A stretch of DNA of 64,000 nucleotides from the NCBI GenBank assembly GCA_006538405.1, contig BJKQ01000001.1, forward strand, positions 4,216,001-4,280,000, in the 5' to 3' direction. Under the pieces are notes generated by a model. The model made no database searches, was not told where the DNA came from, and saw only the letters and a list, made by a program, of their open reading frames with translations. Positions within the stretch are counted from its first letter, which is position 1; each line of letters opens with the position of its first letter. The DNA comes from Hansfordia pulvinata. Taxonomy: Eukaryota > Ascomycota > Sordariomycetes > Xylariales. Made by a program: the position numbers and the translations under genes. Below are positions 1-12,900 of this stretch, piece by piece.

Positions 1-952
1 CAGTGGCCGAGAAGCACTGCTCCCCCGCCACCAGCCACGTCCATAAGCTCCAACAGCAGATGGGCCACTGCTAACTAGCCTCGTACGGGGGGGCGAGAGC
101 TCGAAAGACTCTGAGAAGCCGGCGTGCTGTCTCCCACGAGGGAGAAGTTGACGAATTGGGCGAAGTTGGGCTCGGGATCCTTGCTGATAGAGGGCGGCGG
201 TGATGCCGGTGCGTCGTGGGATGGCTATAGGGTTGCTAGCGGCGGGCAACGACTAGGAGCGGCGACGAAAGGATCCCACGGGTCATGGCAGAGATTCCTC
301 TTTGATCTCCTGGCGGGCGACGGCGCCCATGGTCGAGGGTCGAGGGAAAATGTGCCGCCGTGTGTGCGTGTGCGTGTGCGAGTGAGCGAGTGGGTGGGTG
401 TGCGTCTGCTTACCCATCGCCTCGAGGCGCAGGGTCTGGTTTGATATAATAAGCACGGCGCCTCGTCATCTTGTCAATGCTTATTACCCTCTTCATCTCG
501 CCCACAGACCCGAGCAAGCAGAAGGCAACAGTCGGAAACCTGCGACAGTCATCAGCCCAACTCGAACACCCTCACTCTCTCCTTGGATTGCAGCCCCTCC
601 GGACAAGCCAGGGCACGACTTTTCTTCTTCTTCTTACCTCGAATCGCCGATAGCACCGCCAAGTCAGTCTCCGACAGCGCCTCGCAGCTCCGCTCGCAGC
701 GCCACATCATACGAGCGGCCGACCAACCGACCGACGCACGGGCAGCGCAGCACCGAGCCAGAGTAATTGTGCTTTCTTGGCGCCTTGGAGCCCTGCAAAC
801 CTTGACCTGCCATACCGTCCCCACCGACTGGGCGTGCTGACAGACGACCAATTGCTTAGGTGAGTGACTGAGTGAGCGACGGGAATATCGCAGCCCTGTG
901 GTATTCTTTGATTATCCACCACCCCCACCATCCCTTTCGCCGTTAGTGCAGC

Positions 953-997
<45 letters not shown>

Positions 998-2399
998 CAG
1001 TCGTCGCTTCCCTAGCTCGCTGCATCCGCTACCCACACCCCCTCCCACTTATCAACTATCCCGCGTACCTGTCGATTTTACGGTTTGGGCGCCGTCCCCG
1101 TACCCAAAAGTACCCCCGGCGGGCGGCCCCCAATGCAGATACGGTGTGATACGGTGGCCGGGCGACTCGACAGAACGAGCCTGCATGGCCGGGAGTATTA
1201 CACATCGCCATGATCCCGGCAAGATATGTCATCACATCCACATCGCACACACACACACACGCGCACATACTCGTACGCGCACGCCTCCACGCTCCCGTCC
1301 CCATCTGCCCAATGTCGCCCGTGTGCGCAACCTCAAGCACACAAGCCCACCAGGCCAGTTGTGTGCCAGGTGCTGCCACCGCGAGTGCAGTGTCGCGGTT
1401 ACGAGCCGCGACCGATGCAGCCCTGGGCGTGCTTGGATACGAGCACCCCCGAAACAGACAGGAGTGGTCGGCTCGTGTAGGCATCATCACCAACTGTCGG
1501 GCCGGGCGATCTGCATCTTTGCTGCTTCTGCTTGTGCTGCCCGATGGGATCAAGCCGGGTGCGATGCCTACCGACCTACCTACCTGACCTACATACATAC
1601 GTGGGGACGTTCACAGTGCTCTCGGCTTGCGCGTTCTATTTCCATCCCCAGGCAGCCCCCAACCGGGGCCCCCTCCCTGGTCTGTCATCGCGTCCCTCGG
1701 CTCAGTCATCAGGCCGGCCGTCCGGGACAGGCGATGAGTAAACGGCCTCGACGATTCCACACGCAGCCACGCGGCCCGGTGGGATCATGTCGTCCCCTCG
1801 CGCAAGAAGAGAGGGACGTCTTCCCGGGCTTTTCCAGGCCACGGCTGCATGTACCGACCGGCCAACAGGTTCAATGCAACCAGCCTGCACCTCGAGGTCT
1901 GGTCCGGTGCCGTCTTTGCGAGCCGAGACCCACTGCGACTGGCCGTACGAGGAATCGTACTCCCCCAGCGGGGGTCCTTTTCCACCGGCGCAACGGCCCT
2001 GTGCGAGTGCGCGAGGCCGGCAGCTCTGGAGTGCCAGGGTATCGCCCCGGGCTTTGCAGGGTACATGGCAAACTAGGTGCCCAGTCAGTATACTCGTATC
2101 TACGAGCAGTACCTGGCCGCAATACGGAGATCCCGCAATGCAGGTATCTAAGCCTCCAAGAATGGGGAGCCCAGGGTACATGTTTCTGGAAGTGTCTGCC
2201 TGGGGCTGCGGTGTCGGGGTACCGGGGTGGCGAGGCCCGTCTGTGGGAGACGCCGTCCACTGGGAACTGGGATACATTCGTAAGGTACCGATGGACCCCG
2301 AACCGTGGCGGGCACGACTACATCCAATGAATCCCCAAGAGCCAGCGTCGAGGCACTAGGGCCGGGCTGGCAGTGCTAGACCCCGAAGCACCGAGGTAC
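1..2399. other. Intergenic region at left edge
   Basis: I recognise no gene here. Open frames exist on both strands, but their products are Arg/Pro/Ser-rich with no domain, which is typical of GC-rich non-coding DNA. The stretch holds a (GA)18 run at about 956-992, a short CA run near 1246-1260 and a cluster of CCTAC/GACCTAC repeats near 1565-1600. A weak candidate terminal exon on the minus strand (75-224) is discussed among the findings. I would not annotate it without transcript support. Confidence 0.6.
956..992. repeat. (GA)n microsatellite
   Basis: About 18 uninterrupted GA dinucleotides in non-coding sequence. Confidence 0.95.
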
Positions 2400-2959
2400 C
2401 CCGGGGACATCGGAAAGAGTACCTTGAGTACTTACCTTCCACTGTTGAAGCCGAGTCTACCGACACCCCCTTCCCCTCCACCACCTGCCCCCGGGCGTGC
2501 GCTGCTTGCTAGGCCCGACCCTACCCACTTTGTTGGTCATCATACATAACCTTACTCATTCGCGCCTTCCTTTCCTCCATCCTGCCCGGTCCTGTCCCTC
2601 AACCCTCCCAGAGCCACACGCCCGTCTGCACCCGTCGACGCCCACCCGCCGTTATATATGATTGCTTGATCCCCGGCACCCTTGAACCCCTCTCTCGACC
2701 ATATCCACTCACATCTCTGCCCAACATACAGCCACCTTCCGTGTCGGCCTGGAGCATCAACAACCACGCCAACACAGCACCACAGAACCCACTCATAGGC
2801 TACCGACCAGCACGCACTGTCCCGCCACTCTCCACTGTCAACCCGAGGACGACCGCACCACCACCACTCCGGAGCTTGGCCTGTTGTCACCATCCCCTCC
2901 ACGACACCTCGACAACCACCACCACATACATACACGCAGACCCACCGCACATAAGCAAC
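2400..2959 (+). promoter_or_regulatory. Promoter and 5' leader of the kapC-like gene
   Basis: A TATA-like element (TATATA, 2653-2658) follows a long pyrimidine-rich stretch at about 2455-2640, the usual layout of a filamentous-fungal promoter. The 300 nt between the TATA-like box and the ATG at 2960 would be a C/A-rich leader. The assignment comes from composition and position. No transcription start can be read from sequence alone. Confidence 0.45.
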
Positions 2960-3880
2960 ATGCAGAGAAGCGTCTCGCCTGCCGCCTCCGACGAGGTGTC
3001 CCCCACCGGTGCGTCTGCGATCGCCGCACAGGGTCTGATGGACGTCGACCACGAAGACGGCGGCGATGGCCGTAGCAAGGCCAAGAGAGAACTCTCCCAG
3101 TCCAAGCGCGCTGCCCAGAACAGGGCTGCCCAGGTACGTTTCTGCCCCTTCGGCCGAGACTCAACACCCATTCCTTTGCCTCCGATGGTTTTTTGTTGGT
3201 GGCGCCCGCGGCATTTCCACATCGGCATCCCACGTTCCCCGGAGTACCGCGGATGTCCGATGTGAGATTTGTCATCCGTCAGCCCAGCCAAGATGGCTTG
3301 CGCCACAGCCAGGCATTTCCACTCGCTCTCGTATCCCTTCTCGTACTTTGGCTGACATGCCTCTGCGCAGCGTGCATTCCGCCAACGCAAGGAGCACTAC
3401 ATCAAAAAGCTCGAGCAGCAGGTCCGCGACTTTCACGACATGGAGCAGAACTTTAAGACGGTCCAGGCCGACAACTACGCCCTCCGTGACTACGTGATTC
3501 AGCTGCAGCACCGTCTCCTTGACCACCAAGTGGATCCGCCCCAGGCCCCCTCCAGTCTGAACATTCCTGCCCCTGCCCGCGCTCCTCCTGCGCCGTCGGG
3601 CCCGCTTCCCGCACCGCAGCGCATCTCCGTCTCGCCGCCTACGCTGCCGCTTCCCATACCGACCCGGGATCCTATTTCACGCACCGCCTCCGCCGGCACC
3701 CTGGCTGACGTCGCCGCCGCCGTTGCCGGCCTCCGGGCCAAGGAGCCCTCGGCTGATGGCCTTTACGCCAAGAGCGCCTACAAATCTTCCGAGCGCCTGC
3801 ACGAGGAGGCCAGGGCAGAGGAGCTTCGCCGCTTACATCACGACAACATCCTGCCGCCGCCTTCGTCCCTGCGTGTATAG
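2960..3880 (+). CDS. kapC: bZIP transcription factor, KapC/AP-1-like
   Basis: A nuclear DNA-binding regulator. There are two exons, 2960-3133 and 3371-3880, giving 227 aa. The 237-nt intron (GTACGT...GCAG) lies inside the basic region, splitting NRAAQ from RAFRQRK. The basic region (about residues 45-66) carries the NxxAQxxFR signature of the AP-1/Pap1 class. It runs into a leucine zipper at about residues 70-105 and a Pro/Ala-rich middle with SPP and TRDP motifs. The tail ends in an Arg/Glu-rich segment and a short LPPPSSLRV terminus. Order and length fit the fungal KapC family, though this copy is somewhat shorter than the typical 270-290 aa. I see no cysteine-rich redox domain, so it is not a Yap1-type oxidative-stress sensor. 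The start is the ATG in agcaacATG at the end of a pyrimidine-rich leader. Targets cannot be inferred. Confidence 0.9.
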
Positions 3881-5794
3881 GAAAGCGCAGGTTCACGTGG
3901 CGACGGAGACTCTTTCGATGAATTGAGGAATTGGCACGCAGAGCGTTTCCCCGCCCAGAAGGATGGCGTTGAATGAGCCTGAGCTTGACGATTTTACGAA
4001 AACACCTAATTCCCAATGCGAAATGGCAAGGCGGCGTCGGGGCACCAGCCCGGCCGCACCAGAGTGCTCGCGCGTCTGGGGAGGTATTGACGTGGACGGG
4101 CCTGCGCGGCCGCATTCCCAAGCATAGACTTTGGCTGGCTGTTTATAGCACTGCCGATGCGCTGGCCGGTTTGGAGAGAAAGCATTTTCGGGCTCGTGCG
4201 GACAAGGGGCGACCCTGCCAGCGGGCATGGTATCTTGCAGCGGCGTTGAGACGGAGACTGGCGTTCGGGGGTTACGGGCTGGGTCGGGATTTGATTTGAC
4301 GGGCACCACCAACTGTGGGGGTACGCCGAGGCGACCGCGCCTCTGCCTGTTTTCATCCACTTCTGTTCTGATAGCGACTGTCAAGCCGCGCTATTTGGCG
4401 TCGGCATTTCTACTTTATTCAACAAGACTGCGCGCTTGGCGCAGCAAGTTCCCATCAAGCAACATTGTCTCGTGAAACTTCTCCATCCGTCGAATTCGAT
4501 TCAACCCACAGTGATGAATGAGCGCCAAACCCCGGCAACCGGCGCCGAGTCCGTACGATGGCATGATGACAGACTGGGTGGCCTGTGCTAGAGCGGCGCG
4601 CTGGGCTCTGCAAATGGGTAGCCGAGCTGAAGCATGAGAGCCTTTGGACCGAGTTGGCCGGCGAGGCACCTCTGTTCGGCTGATCGCGCCGGTTGCCCTG
4701 CTGCACCAAGATGACGCACCTGTAGCTATGTAGACCAGGAGTGGGTGCGCGGCAAGCCACAAGCAGTAGGACTTGGCCCGCAAGATGCATGCCAGCGATG
4801 CTACTCGTACTCGTGGGCAGGGCACTCGAGAGCAGGAAACGCATGGGCGCTCCCTCGTCGCCACCCACTGACCTGGCGGGGAAAGTTCCGACCAACTGCC
4901 GAGTTCTAAGCGAGGGAGCAAGGCACGCGGTACCCGTCCCGGTCAAGGGAGACAAGAGGGAAGTTGGATGGAAGAGCCGGGCGCGCACGATGGTGGCTCA
5001 TTCGGGGTAGCGCTGCTGCGCTTTACGCGAGCCTCGGAAGCGAGCGCGGGTTCGGATGGGGTATAGGAGAATATAGATCAGGTGGACTAGGTAATCAGGT
5101 ACTTTAGGTTGGTAACCACCTCTGTGTACCTGGTAAACAAGGTGATCGTGGATACTCTTTACTTTGCCATCGCGGAGAGGCGACCGCGGGCGAATGTGGT
5201 TGGTGATTTCGGGGTCTTTTTTTCTTTTTTGTCTTGATTGCTGCTGGCAGGGTTCCTTTGCCCCCCGGTCTTATTATCACGGTGGCGACTCGTGGGGGCG
5301 TATATGGGATGCCTTCGGCGACGAAGAACTTGCCCCGCCCCGCCCAGGGCCTACCTAAGAATTCCCTGGACATGCCTGAATGATGGAGCTGCGGTTTCCC
5401 CGAAGTGTACCTGATTACTATTGGGAAAGGTGGCAAAAGGAGGTAAGATGCCTGGATTGCCTTGATGTCCTTCTTCCCACGTTGCAACACCCCATAGCTG
5501 GCGGCAGTGATAGATTCCGCGGCAAAGCCATTTCTGTGTGTGGCATCGCGGCTCTGTTGTGTTGTAGATGGGGGCCAGAGATTTAAACCGCTCCTCCCCC
5601 CGGCGCTGGGTGGTTGGTCGATCGCATCTCCGCAACCATCCTTCCCACGCTCACCGACCGCACAGAAACGAGCCGTAATGACTCCTCGGGGGGAGGAGGA
5701 GGGGGAGGAGGCGCGTCGTGTTAAACGAGGAATGGGTGAGATGGAGGAGGAATAACCCAGGGTTCTTTCTCCTCTTTCTTTACCTACGGTATTT

Positions 5795-5820
5795 TCTCTC
5801 TCTCTCTCTCTCTCTCTCTC
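5795..5820. repeat. (CT)n microsatellite
   Basis: About 13 CT dinucleotides, non-coding. Confidence 0.95.
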
Positions 5821-6089
5821 CGCGGGGGAAAGGATTGGGGAACCAATGTGGGGGCGCCCGCGCCCGCGCTTCTGCTTACGAGTAACCTACCTCATACCTC
5901 AAAGGCGCGACTATTCCCCGACTGCACTGCACTCGGACTGGACCAAGGACATGATAGGTGTGGGACGATTACTCTTACCACCAACTGCTGCTTCGTGCGC
6001 GTGCGAGCCGGCAGTGCCCGTCAACGGGCCGCGATTTTGTCATGGCCGTGCAACTCGAAGATAGACTGTTCTCATTTTCATTTTCTTTT

Positions 6090-6123
6090 GAGAGAGAGAG
6101 AGAAGAAGAAGAAGAAGAAGAAG
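6090..6123. repeat. GA run merging into (AAG)n
   Basis: A short GA run is followed by about seven AAG trinucleotides, non-coding. Confidence 0.9.
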
Positions 6124-6770
6124 CAAGAAAGAAGCCCCTAGACGGACGGACTCGCATAGTCCACGCCTGGCAAGGGGCGCCTAGTACCTAAAGTACCTAT
6201 GCTGGCTGGGATTGCAGGGTCGAGGAGTTGATGCAGGGCAAATTCTCAAATGCCGTCGTTGAAGCCACAGAGCCTGCGAGCGATCGTATACGTTTTAACT
6301 ACCGTACCTAGTATGCACCGGGGATGTCATCAGCAGCGACCACTGGACGCCGCATGGAAACTCGTCGTAGCCGACCGCTTCGTCGGGGTTGCGTACATCG
6401 AGAGCAGCATCCTGTTTGGGTTAAGCGGGGGAGGGCATCATCAGCACCCGGAGCTGGAGCGATCTTATTAGGTGTACTAGTACCTTGGGCACCGGCTCAG
6501 CTGCCGGGGGTGCGTTCACAGGGCTCCACGGGGCTTGTAGTGGACCTCTGTAGCTATAACGCGACGCGCCTAGGGCGTGTTCCATCTGGTGGAGGCCGAG
6601 GGCTCCCATCCAGCATGGCGACGGCCCCCGACTTGCGGCTTGAGTCCTTGGGTTTGACTGGTAAGTCGACTAATAACGCCGTACTAACCAGACTGCCATG
6701 TGCTAGGTTACGAGTAGACTGGAAGAATCCCGGCAAAGGAATCTTTGCCTATAATTTATTGGTGTCTCCA

Positions 6771-6795
6771 AAATAATAATAATAATAATAATAAC
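6771..6795. repeat. (AAT)n microsatellite
   Basis: About eight AAT trinucleotides in non-coding sequence. Confidence 0.9.
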
Positions 6796-6953
6796 GAACT
6801 CAGGACGGCGCCTTCTATGTCCCGGCTTCCAAGCAGCCTAACGCCAAACATGGAGCATGTAAACCCGAAAGAGGCCGCAAAAGGTCCCATCCAGCGCGCG
6901 CCCATCCCGGCAAGGCCTTCTGCCAGAGTGCCCTTTGACTTAGATGATGCCCT

Positions 6954-6978
6954 CCCCCCCCCCCCCCCCCCCCCCCCC
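6954..6978. repeat. C25 homopolymer
   Basis: An uninterrupted run of about 25 C. It is one of six G or C tracts of at least 16 nt in the window, and its true length is uncertain by nature. Confidence 0.9.
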
Positions 6979-7514
6979 GGGGGCTGGTAGAGCGGCAGTG
7001 AAGGAGATGGCTCTTCCCGCTTTCCCATTCTCTCCGTGGTGGGATATTCTCTGGCCTCTCGGCGTCTGCGAGAAGGCCACGTGAGAGCTAACATGCCGTC
7101 AACTTGATGACCAACACCCAGGCGATGCAGAGCTGGCAGAGCTTTTCGGACACGGCAGCCAAAATGGAGGGACTCTCAGGTGGTTCGGCTGTGAAACTTT
7201 TCTCCCGTATACTTGGTGGAAGAAGGGAAAACCAAAAGAAAGACAAAGACATGACGAATAGTCTTCCCTCTGAGGAGGGTATATTCACTTGGCACCCACA
7301 GCCGATTGGCCGGGTCCTGAAGTGGCCTACTCGAGACCGTGCCAAGCATGATTCAAGCAAAAGCTCAGGCGGAATGGAGAAAACTCGGGCATCTGGAGGG
7401 GAGTATACAGGGGCACCCATGTAGATGGAGGAATGGTATGAGGCGCCAGGGTCCAGGCAACCGCAGAGCGTTTGCTCTTCCGGGCCTGGCGGCGTGGGAA
7501 ATCAAAGTCTTGAT

Positions 7515-7530
7515 GGGGGGGGGGGGGGGG
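7515..7530. repeat. G16 homopolymer
   Basis: An uninterrupted run of 16 G in non-coding DNA. Confidence 0.9.
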
Positions 7531-9578
7531 CCGAGGAAAGAAGGCTGAATCTGAATCACCGTCACGACGGACCGTGGGAAGCAGAAGGCCGCCACGACGG
7601 GAGGATCGAGACCGTGCGCAATGGGTGGTTGAGTATATCCGGGGTATAGCTCGTAGTTCATGCCGGCGGTTGCTGGCTCTCACCCCGAATGGTGCCAGTG
7701 ACACTGGGTTTCCCTCATAGTCGGCTCGCAACGACACGTGTACCCCCGCCAGGCTCGAAGGCAGCTTGGGAGGTGGCTCGACGGGCGGCCGGGCGGTGGA
7801 AAAGAAAAAAAGACAAAATATCTCCCGAGTCCACGTCCACGCCTCCTCTGCGGTATGAAACGGCGGGCTCGCTGAGATTCGATCTGGCCCGTGGCCTGCG
7901 ACTGTGGACCGGACGTACGCTGTTCCGAGGCGGAAAGGACTGGGAGCTGGACAGACGCGGAATGGCCACTTTTTTTTTTTTTTTTTCATATCGCAACTCG
8001 GAAACCATAGCATCCTGTCAAGGCAGTACTACGCAGGGCACTCCAGCAGAGTCCTTCGGGCAGGGGCAGCCTGGAGGTAGTGTGGCCCGTCGAACCAGCG
8101 TTATACGGCAGGCTCTGAACCCTCGAGGCCGGGAGGTACGAACAGGCAGCTGCTGCAAGCCGTGGAAGCTGCCGATACTCAACGAGCGAACGCACGCGGA
8201 CCCTTGCATCGCCCGTCACCCCGGCTGTCCGTTAGATCAGCCGGCGTGCCGCCACGGCCAGGATCCAGGGCCAGCCAGCAGGACGAGAGCGGGCGAGTTA
8301 CTGTCGTGGAGGCTTCGAAAAGGTTGGGGCCCCCCGACGTGAATAGGGCATGGGTCGGGCCTACGACTACCGGGTTGGGCATGGCATCATATGGAGCTCT
8401 GGTAGGCCCGCGGACCGGCCGCGAATATAATCCGTAGGGCGGCGGCCTGCACGCTCGTATACTCCGTCGGCTGAGGCGACGCCGCCGGGGGGGCCCTGGT
8501 GATGAATGTGTGGCGGGCGCCTTACAAGGTTCCTTCCTTACAGGCGGGCGACGGAGGTACCTGGCGGTACACGGGCAGGTGCCGGGTGGGGTGTCTCTAG
8601 CAGTGCCAGACACAGAATGCGAGCTCTCAAGTACCGCGCTAGACCCCTGTACCTCACCGTAGGTGCGATTCATTACGGTTTCTTCGCGCCGATGCCTCGT
8701 ACACGATTGAGATTACTCCCTGCACAGCCGTACGGGGATCCACACTTAGTCATCTGCGGAGAGCGTGTACGTAATCACACGCCGGGCTAACCCATGTTGC
8801 ACGTCGGCGATTTCCATCTGGGCCGGCACTCGTCTTTTGCGTGCGAGCATTCTTCGCTAGCGATTACGAGAAGCCACTACGGGCAGGTACGCGTACTCAC
8901 TCGTCCTGGAGTGGTGGGTGGGTGGGTGCGTCGTTTCAATTCAAGGGGCCCCCGCCGCTGGTCGCCGTTTCAAGTCCAATTTGGCGACAGTCGCGGCATT
9001 CGCCTTGGTCGGGTTGGTGCAGTCTCGTCAGTGCCTACCGTGCCACGCGTGCCTGGTACGATTGGCATTGGATCGTGCGTGACTTCACGGCAGTCGCACC
9101 CATTCGTCGATTCTGAACTCGTGCTCGTGGGGAGGTGCGACCGCAGGGCCTCACGGCCTGTGCCTGCTTACCTACATGTAGTAGTCGTACTGTCCACCTC
9201 GCGACCGTACCCGCCTTACCTAACCGGTACAATGCGAATGTCACACTCGGCGAGATCCTTCCATGCTGTCCTCACCGCGAGCTCGTCTTGTCGCGATGGG
9301 ACGACACGGCCTCGCCTCTCGCCCAAAAGTTCCCGACCAGCCTTGGACAAAACGGTACCATTGTGCGCGCGCTGTGCGTACGGGGAGCTCGCCTACAGCC
9401 CCGCTCCTCAGCTGAGCAAAGTTCGCAGCATGGCAGGGGGCCGGCCGGCGGCTGCAAGCGAAAGGCGGGCGATCGACCGAAGTGGCCGCCGCTCGCAGGA
9501 GCCGCCGGCTCTGTATGATTAGGCGAGAGGCAGATCGCGACAGTCCTAGCCGGACCTACTACTCGTACTGAGAGGTAA

Positions 9579-9989
9579 GTGATCCAGCTGGTACCGGCAG
9601 GCAGATATGAGGACTCGGCGCCCTTGATTGACACCCCCGCCCACGCTGGCTCGCACAGGCGTGACAAACTCAGTGACGCCAGGCACCACGATGGCCATCC
9701 GCGATTACGGGCGCCTCGCCTGACGACCAAGTCATGGCTTGAAACATTGCCCGTCGCCAGCAGTTTGAAGACCGTCGTCGCCGCCGCCGCCGCCGCGCCA
9801 CCCGTGCCCTCGCACCGACCGCCCAAAGTGTCCAATCTATTCACCCGCCCTACCGCGGGACTGATCGACCCTCCCACGCCTCTACCGAACACTGCCTTCG
9901 CACCATCCTCCGGGCTCCGCGAGCGGCGGTCGCTTACTCAGGCGGCCGCCTTGGCGCACGCAGCAGCCCTCGAAGCCATGGATGACTGA
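9579..9989 (+). CDS. Possible small gene or terminal exon, unrecognised
   Basis: This is a weak candidate. The last 80 or so codons of this frame look more protein-like than the surrounding shadow frames. A poly-Ala stretch encoded by a GTC/GCC run is followed by PPKVSNLFTRP, then a Pro-rich turn (DPPTPLPNTAF), then an amphipathic Ala-rich helix ending in HAAALEAMDD and a TGA. The upstream part of the frame is less convincing, so a true gene might begin with an exon I cannot identify. I know no family for it. The alternative is a chance open frame in GC-rich DNA. Confidence 0.2.
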   Translation: MIQLVPAGRYEDSAPLIDTPAHAGSHRRDKLSDARHHDGHPRLRAPRLTTKSWLETLPVASSLKTVVAAAAAAPPVPSHRPPKVSNLFTRPTAGLIDPPTPLPNTAFAPSSGLRERRSLTQAAALAHAAALEAMDD

Positions 9990-12900
9990 TAGCCGCCGCC
10001 GCCACCCCCCCTACCCTGGGCAGGCCAGCTCAGCCAGCGCAACCCCTCCGTCGTCAGCCGTCAATATGACAGATAGACAGACAGGCAGACAGTACCGCCA
10101 CGCCTGGCCATCGGTTTCCTCGTCGTCTTCCCGAGTACCCCGACCTGGCCGTTTGCTGCCTGGCTTCCTCGCCGCAAGGGGGGCCCCGGTGCTGGGGCAG
10201 GGCGGGCTGGCTGCCATACCAGTACGGAGTGCTGGTGCCTACAAAGACCCCTGTTGCTAGTGCAGTACGAGGACTTGGTTCGCATTCCCTGCCCGAACCT
10301 GGCTTCGTCGGAAGGCGGAGTCCCGTCAGCGCTGATTACTGTCGGCTTACGTATGCGGCGACTCTCACAGGGCCGCCCCCACCTTCTCGACCCTGGCCCG
10401 CCTACGAGTCAACGTACCTATTCGCCGCCGATCGACCTGACATGGCATCAACGTCAAATCTGCCACGCTCACGTAACCAAACCTGCATGCACCTCACGCT
10501 CGTTCCTGCCACGGACACATAAGCAGACGCCCCTGGATCCATCATGGGCAGCTCGAGCTGCCACGCCGCACCAGGTCCACCACTTCGATCTACTCGTACC
10601 ACTTAACCTTCGACGGGAGTACTCGAGGTACGGAGCAGGGGGTACTCGGGCAAGGGCCGTCCCTCCATGACTTTGTTTTTTTGTCATCAAACGGGGATCC
10701 CGCCAGACGCCGCCGCTAGCATCTCAAATCATCCGCGGTCGATCCGCCCCAATCCGCTCGCCTTAGTCATTGGATGCGCACGCTGGCGGACTAAGACAAG
10801 ACCGACGCCAGGCCACGGCACTACGGGCACGGCCTGGGTGCACCGCTCGTCAGCCCTTAGTAATAACCCAGGGGCTTCCTCCAAACTACAAGCCCGAGTA
10901 CTCGCAAGCCGATGCACACTGCTCTTCCAAAACAAGCAGTGACCGAGGCACCAGCAGCACTAGTTGGCATTGCTCGGCGATGCGTGAGGCAAATGCACAC
11001 ACGGCCCATCTCGTTATTCTCCGAGCTGTCATCTTGTCTCTTTTCCTTTTCCCACGTCAGTCCTGCTTCTGGCCTTTTTCGCACTCGGACGCTCGCGCCA
11101 TTCTCCAGCTCTCTCCCAGGCAGTACGAAAGCCTTGTCCTCCGCCTTCTGCGCATCGCCGATGGACCGACGCCGCCACGTCTGCAAGGTAAAGAAAGCAC
11201 GAGCACGACCCTAACCGAGATTCGATTGGCAACAGCCAGTGTTCTTGGTACGAGTACTCGCACGAGTACAAGTACTCACACCAATACGAAGTAGGTGTTC
11301 GAGAGCAACCGGGCTGCCGGGGTCACTTTGCGGTGGGGCTCTGCTATCATCCACGCCAATCCCCGTCTTAGTAATAAGCCATCCTGCGAGCACACACCCG
11401 CTCATCAACTCATCGGAGCCAGTCCTGGCCATTCTGCTGAATACCTCTTTACCACGGGACACCACCAGAGGTCAACCCGCCACTCTCATCATATCGCCGG
11501 TTAGTACGGAGTACTACGTCTCAGCGCTTTACGGAAACAGGTAGGCAAAGGTCCTGCGGCTGACTTCGGGTAGCCAAACGTTGATGAGTGCGTGCAGAAC
11601 CCGGCACGTGCCCGGTCAGAGTGCTCACTGAGGGGGGGAGGATTGCCTGACGCGGAAAGGCGGGCCAAGGACGCTTCTCCCAGGCGGTGCGGATTGAGTC
11701 GCCCGAGGACCTGAAAACGTGCCCCGCCGTGGTCATTCCCTTCACTCGAAATGGGCCCTTCTTTACTGCTGCTGCCTTGGCTCTCGCCACCCACCCCGAC
11801 CTGTTGTTCTTTCAGCTCGCACGCAGGCAGACGTCTTACCAGCCTTGGGCGAGGCGATCGGGCTCATTTTGGTCGTGTCGAATGTCAATACGGTACGAGT
11901 ATGTGGAGATACCCGGTTAATCACTTGTCCGGGGGCTTTTTTTTCTTTTTCTTTTTTTACCTTCTTTCTTTTCGCGGACGCCAAGTCACTCTCTGATTCC
12001 CGGCACATGACTGCGACTGGGCACAGCGGTGGCGCGGCCACCCCCGTACATGTGCCCCTCTCCAACCCCAAACGAGTAATCAGTCGTCTCGACGGCCTTG
12101 GTTGATGACTGATCGCGGTTTCGCCTGAACTGCTGCTACGGCCTGTGGGTGTGGGGCAAGCCTGCTTACTCGTACCATACTTATACGCTCGTACGGAGTA
12201 GTGATTTGCTAAAGTCGGAAAGTGTACGGAGAGATCAGGTGCCTAAGGCAGGCAAAGGTGGGTGGTTATTATGTTTCCCTGGTCGCACGTTGCCCCTGCA
12301 CACACTGGGGCGATTTTGCGGGCTGTGCGCCCTGTACTTGTTCGGCCATCATCAGGCCATCTCGATCCTCTCTCCGTTCCGTCCGCGCCACTCGGCGACT
12401 CCCCTTCTCTCCCTTTCTCCTCGCCCGGGAGGAGGGGGGAGCTGGGCCCTGAGCACCACTGCTTGCCCGTTCGGGCACCTCGTACTGGCAGCGGGCGTTC
12501 GGCTCTGCTGCGCGGCGACTCGTCGACTTGATGATGATGAAGGTAAAAACTCGGCAGGCGTGAGGCGGCGGAGAGCCCCTTGTACTTTGTATCTCTGATT
12601 CGGAAATGGGGAATCCGGAGTACTCGTGTACGAGTACTCGTGGACTCGTCCGGGGGCGTCGTGTTACTAAGCCGAGCAGCCAGCCTTGACCCGGGGGCTA
12701 AAGAAGAGGAGGGGGGGGAGGGGGCAAGACAAAAACGAAACCCCGCCGGACCGCACCCTCGACAAAACCCAGAGCAGGCGTGCGGCCGGTCGAACTGAGA
12801 CAAGGGGGAGAAGACGATTCTTAGGTATCGCCAAGGGCGGGCATAGAAGCCGGCGGGCGCTGCGATTCAAAGGAAGGGGATTGGGGCGAACGGTGGGCGT

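Noticed and set aside
1146..2330. 394-codon open frame on the plus strand
   Set aside because: The product is Arg/Pro/Cys-rich without any recognisable domain, and the equivalent minus-strand frames are equally open. This is typical of GC-rich non-coding DNA.
6102..6123. CRISPR-like spaced repeats
   Set aside because: Only simple microsatellites occur. There are no spaced direct repeats, and a fungal genome is not expected to carry CRISPR arrays.
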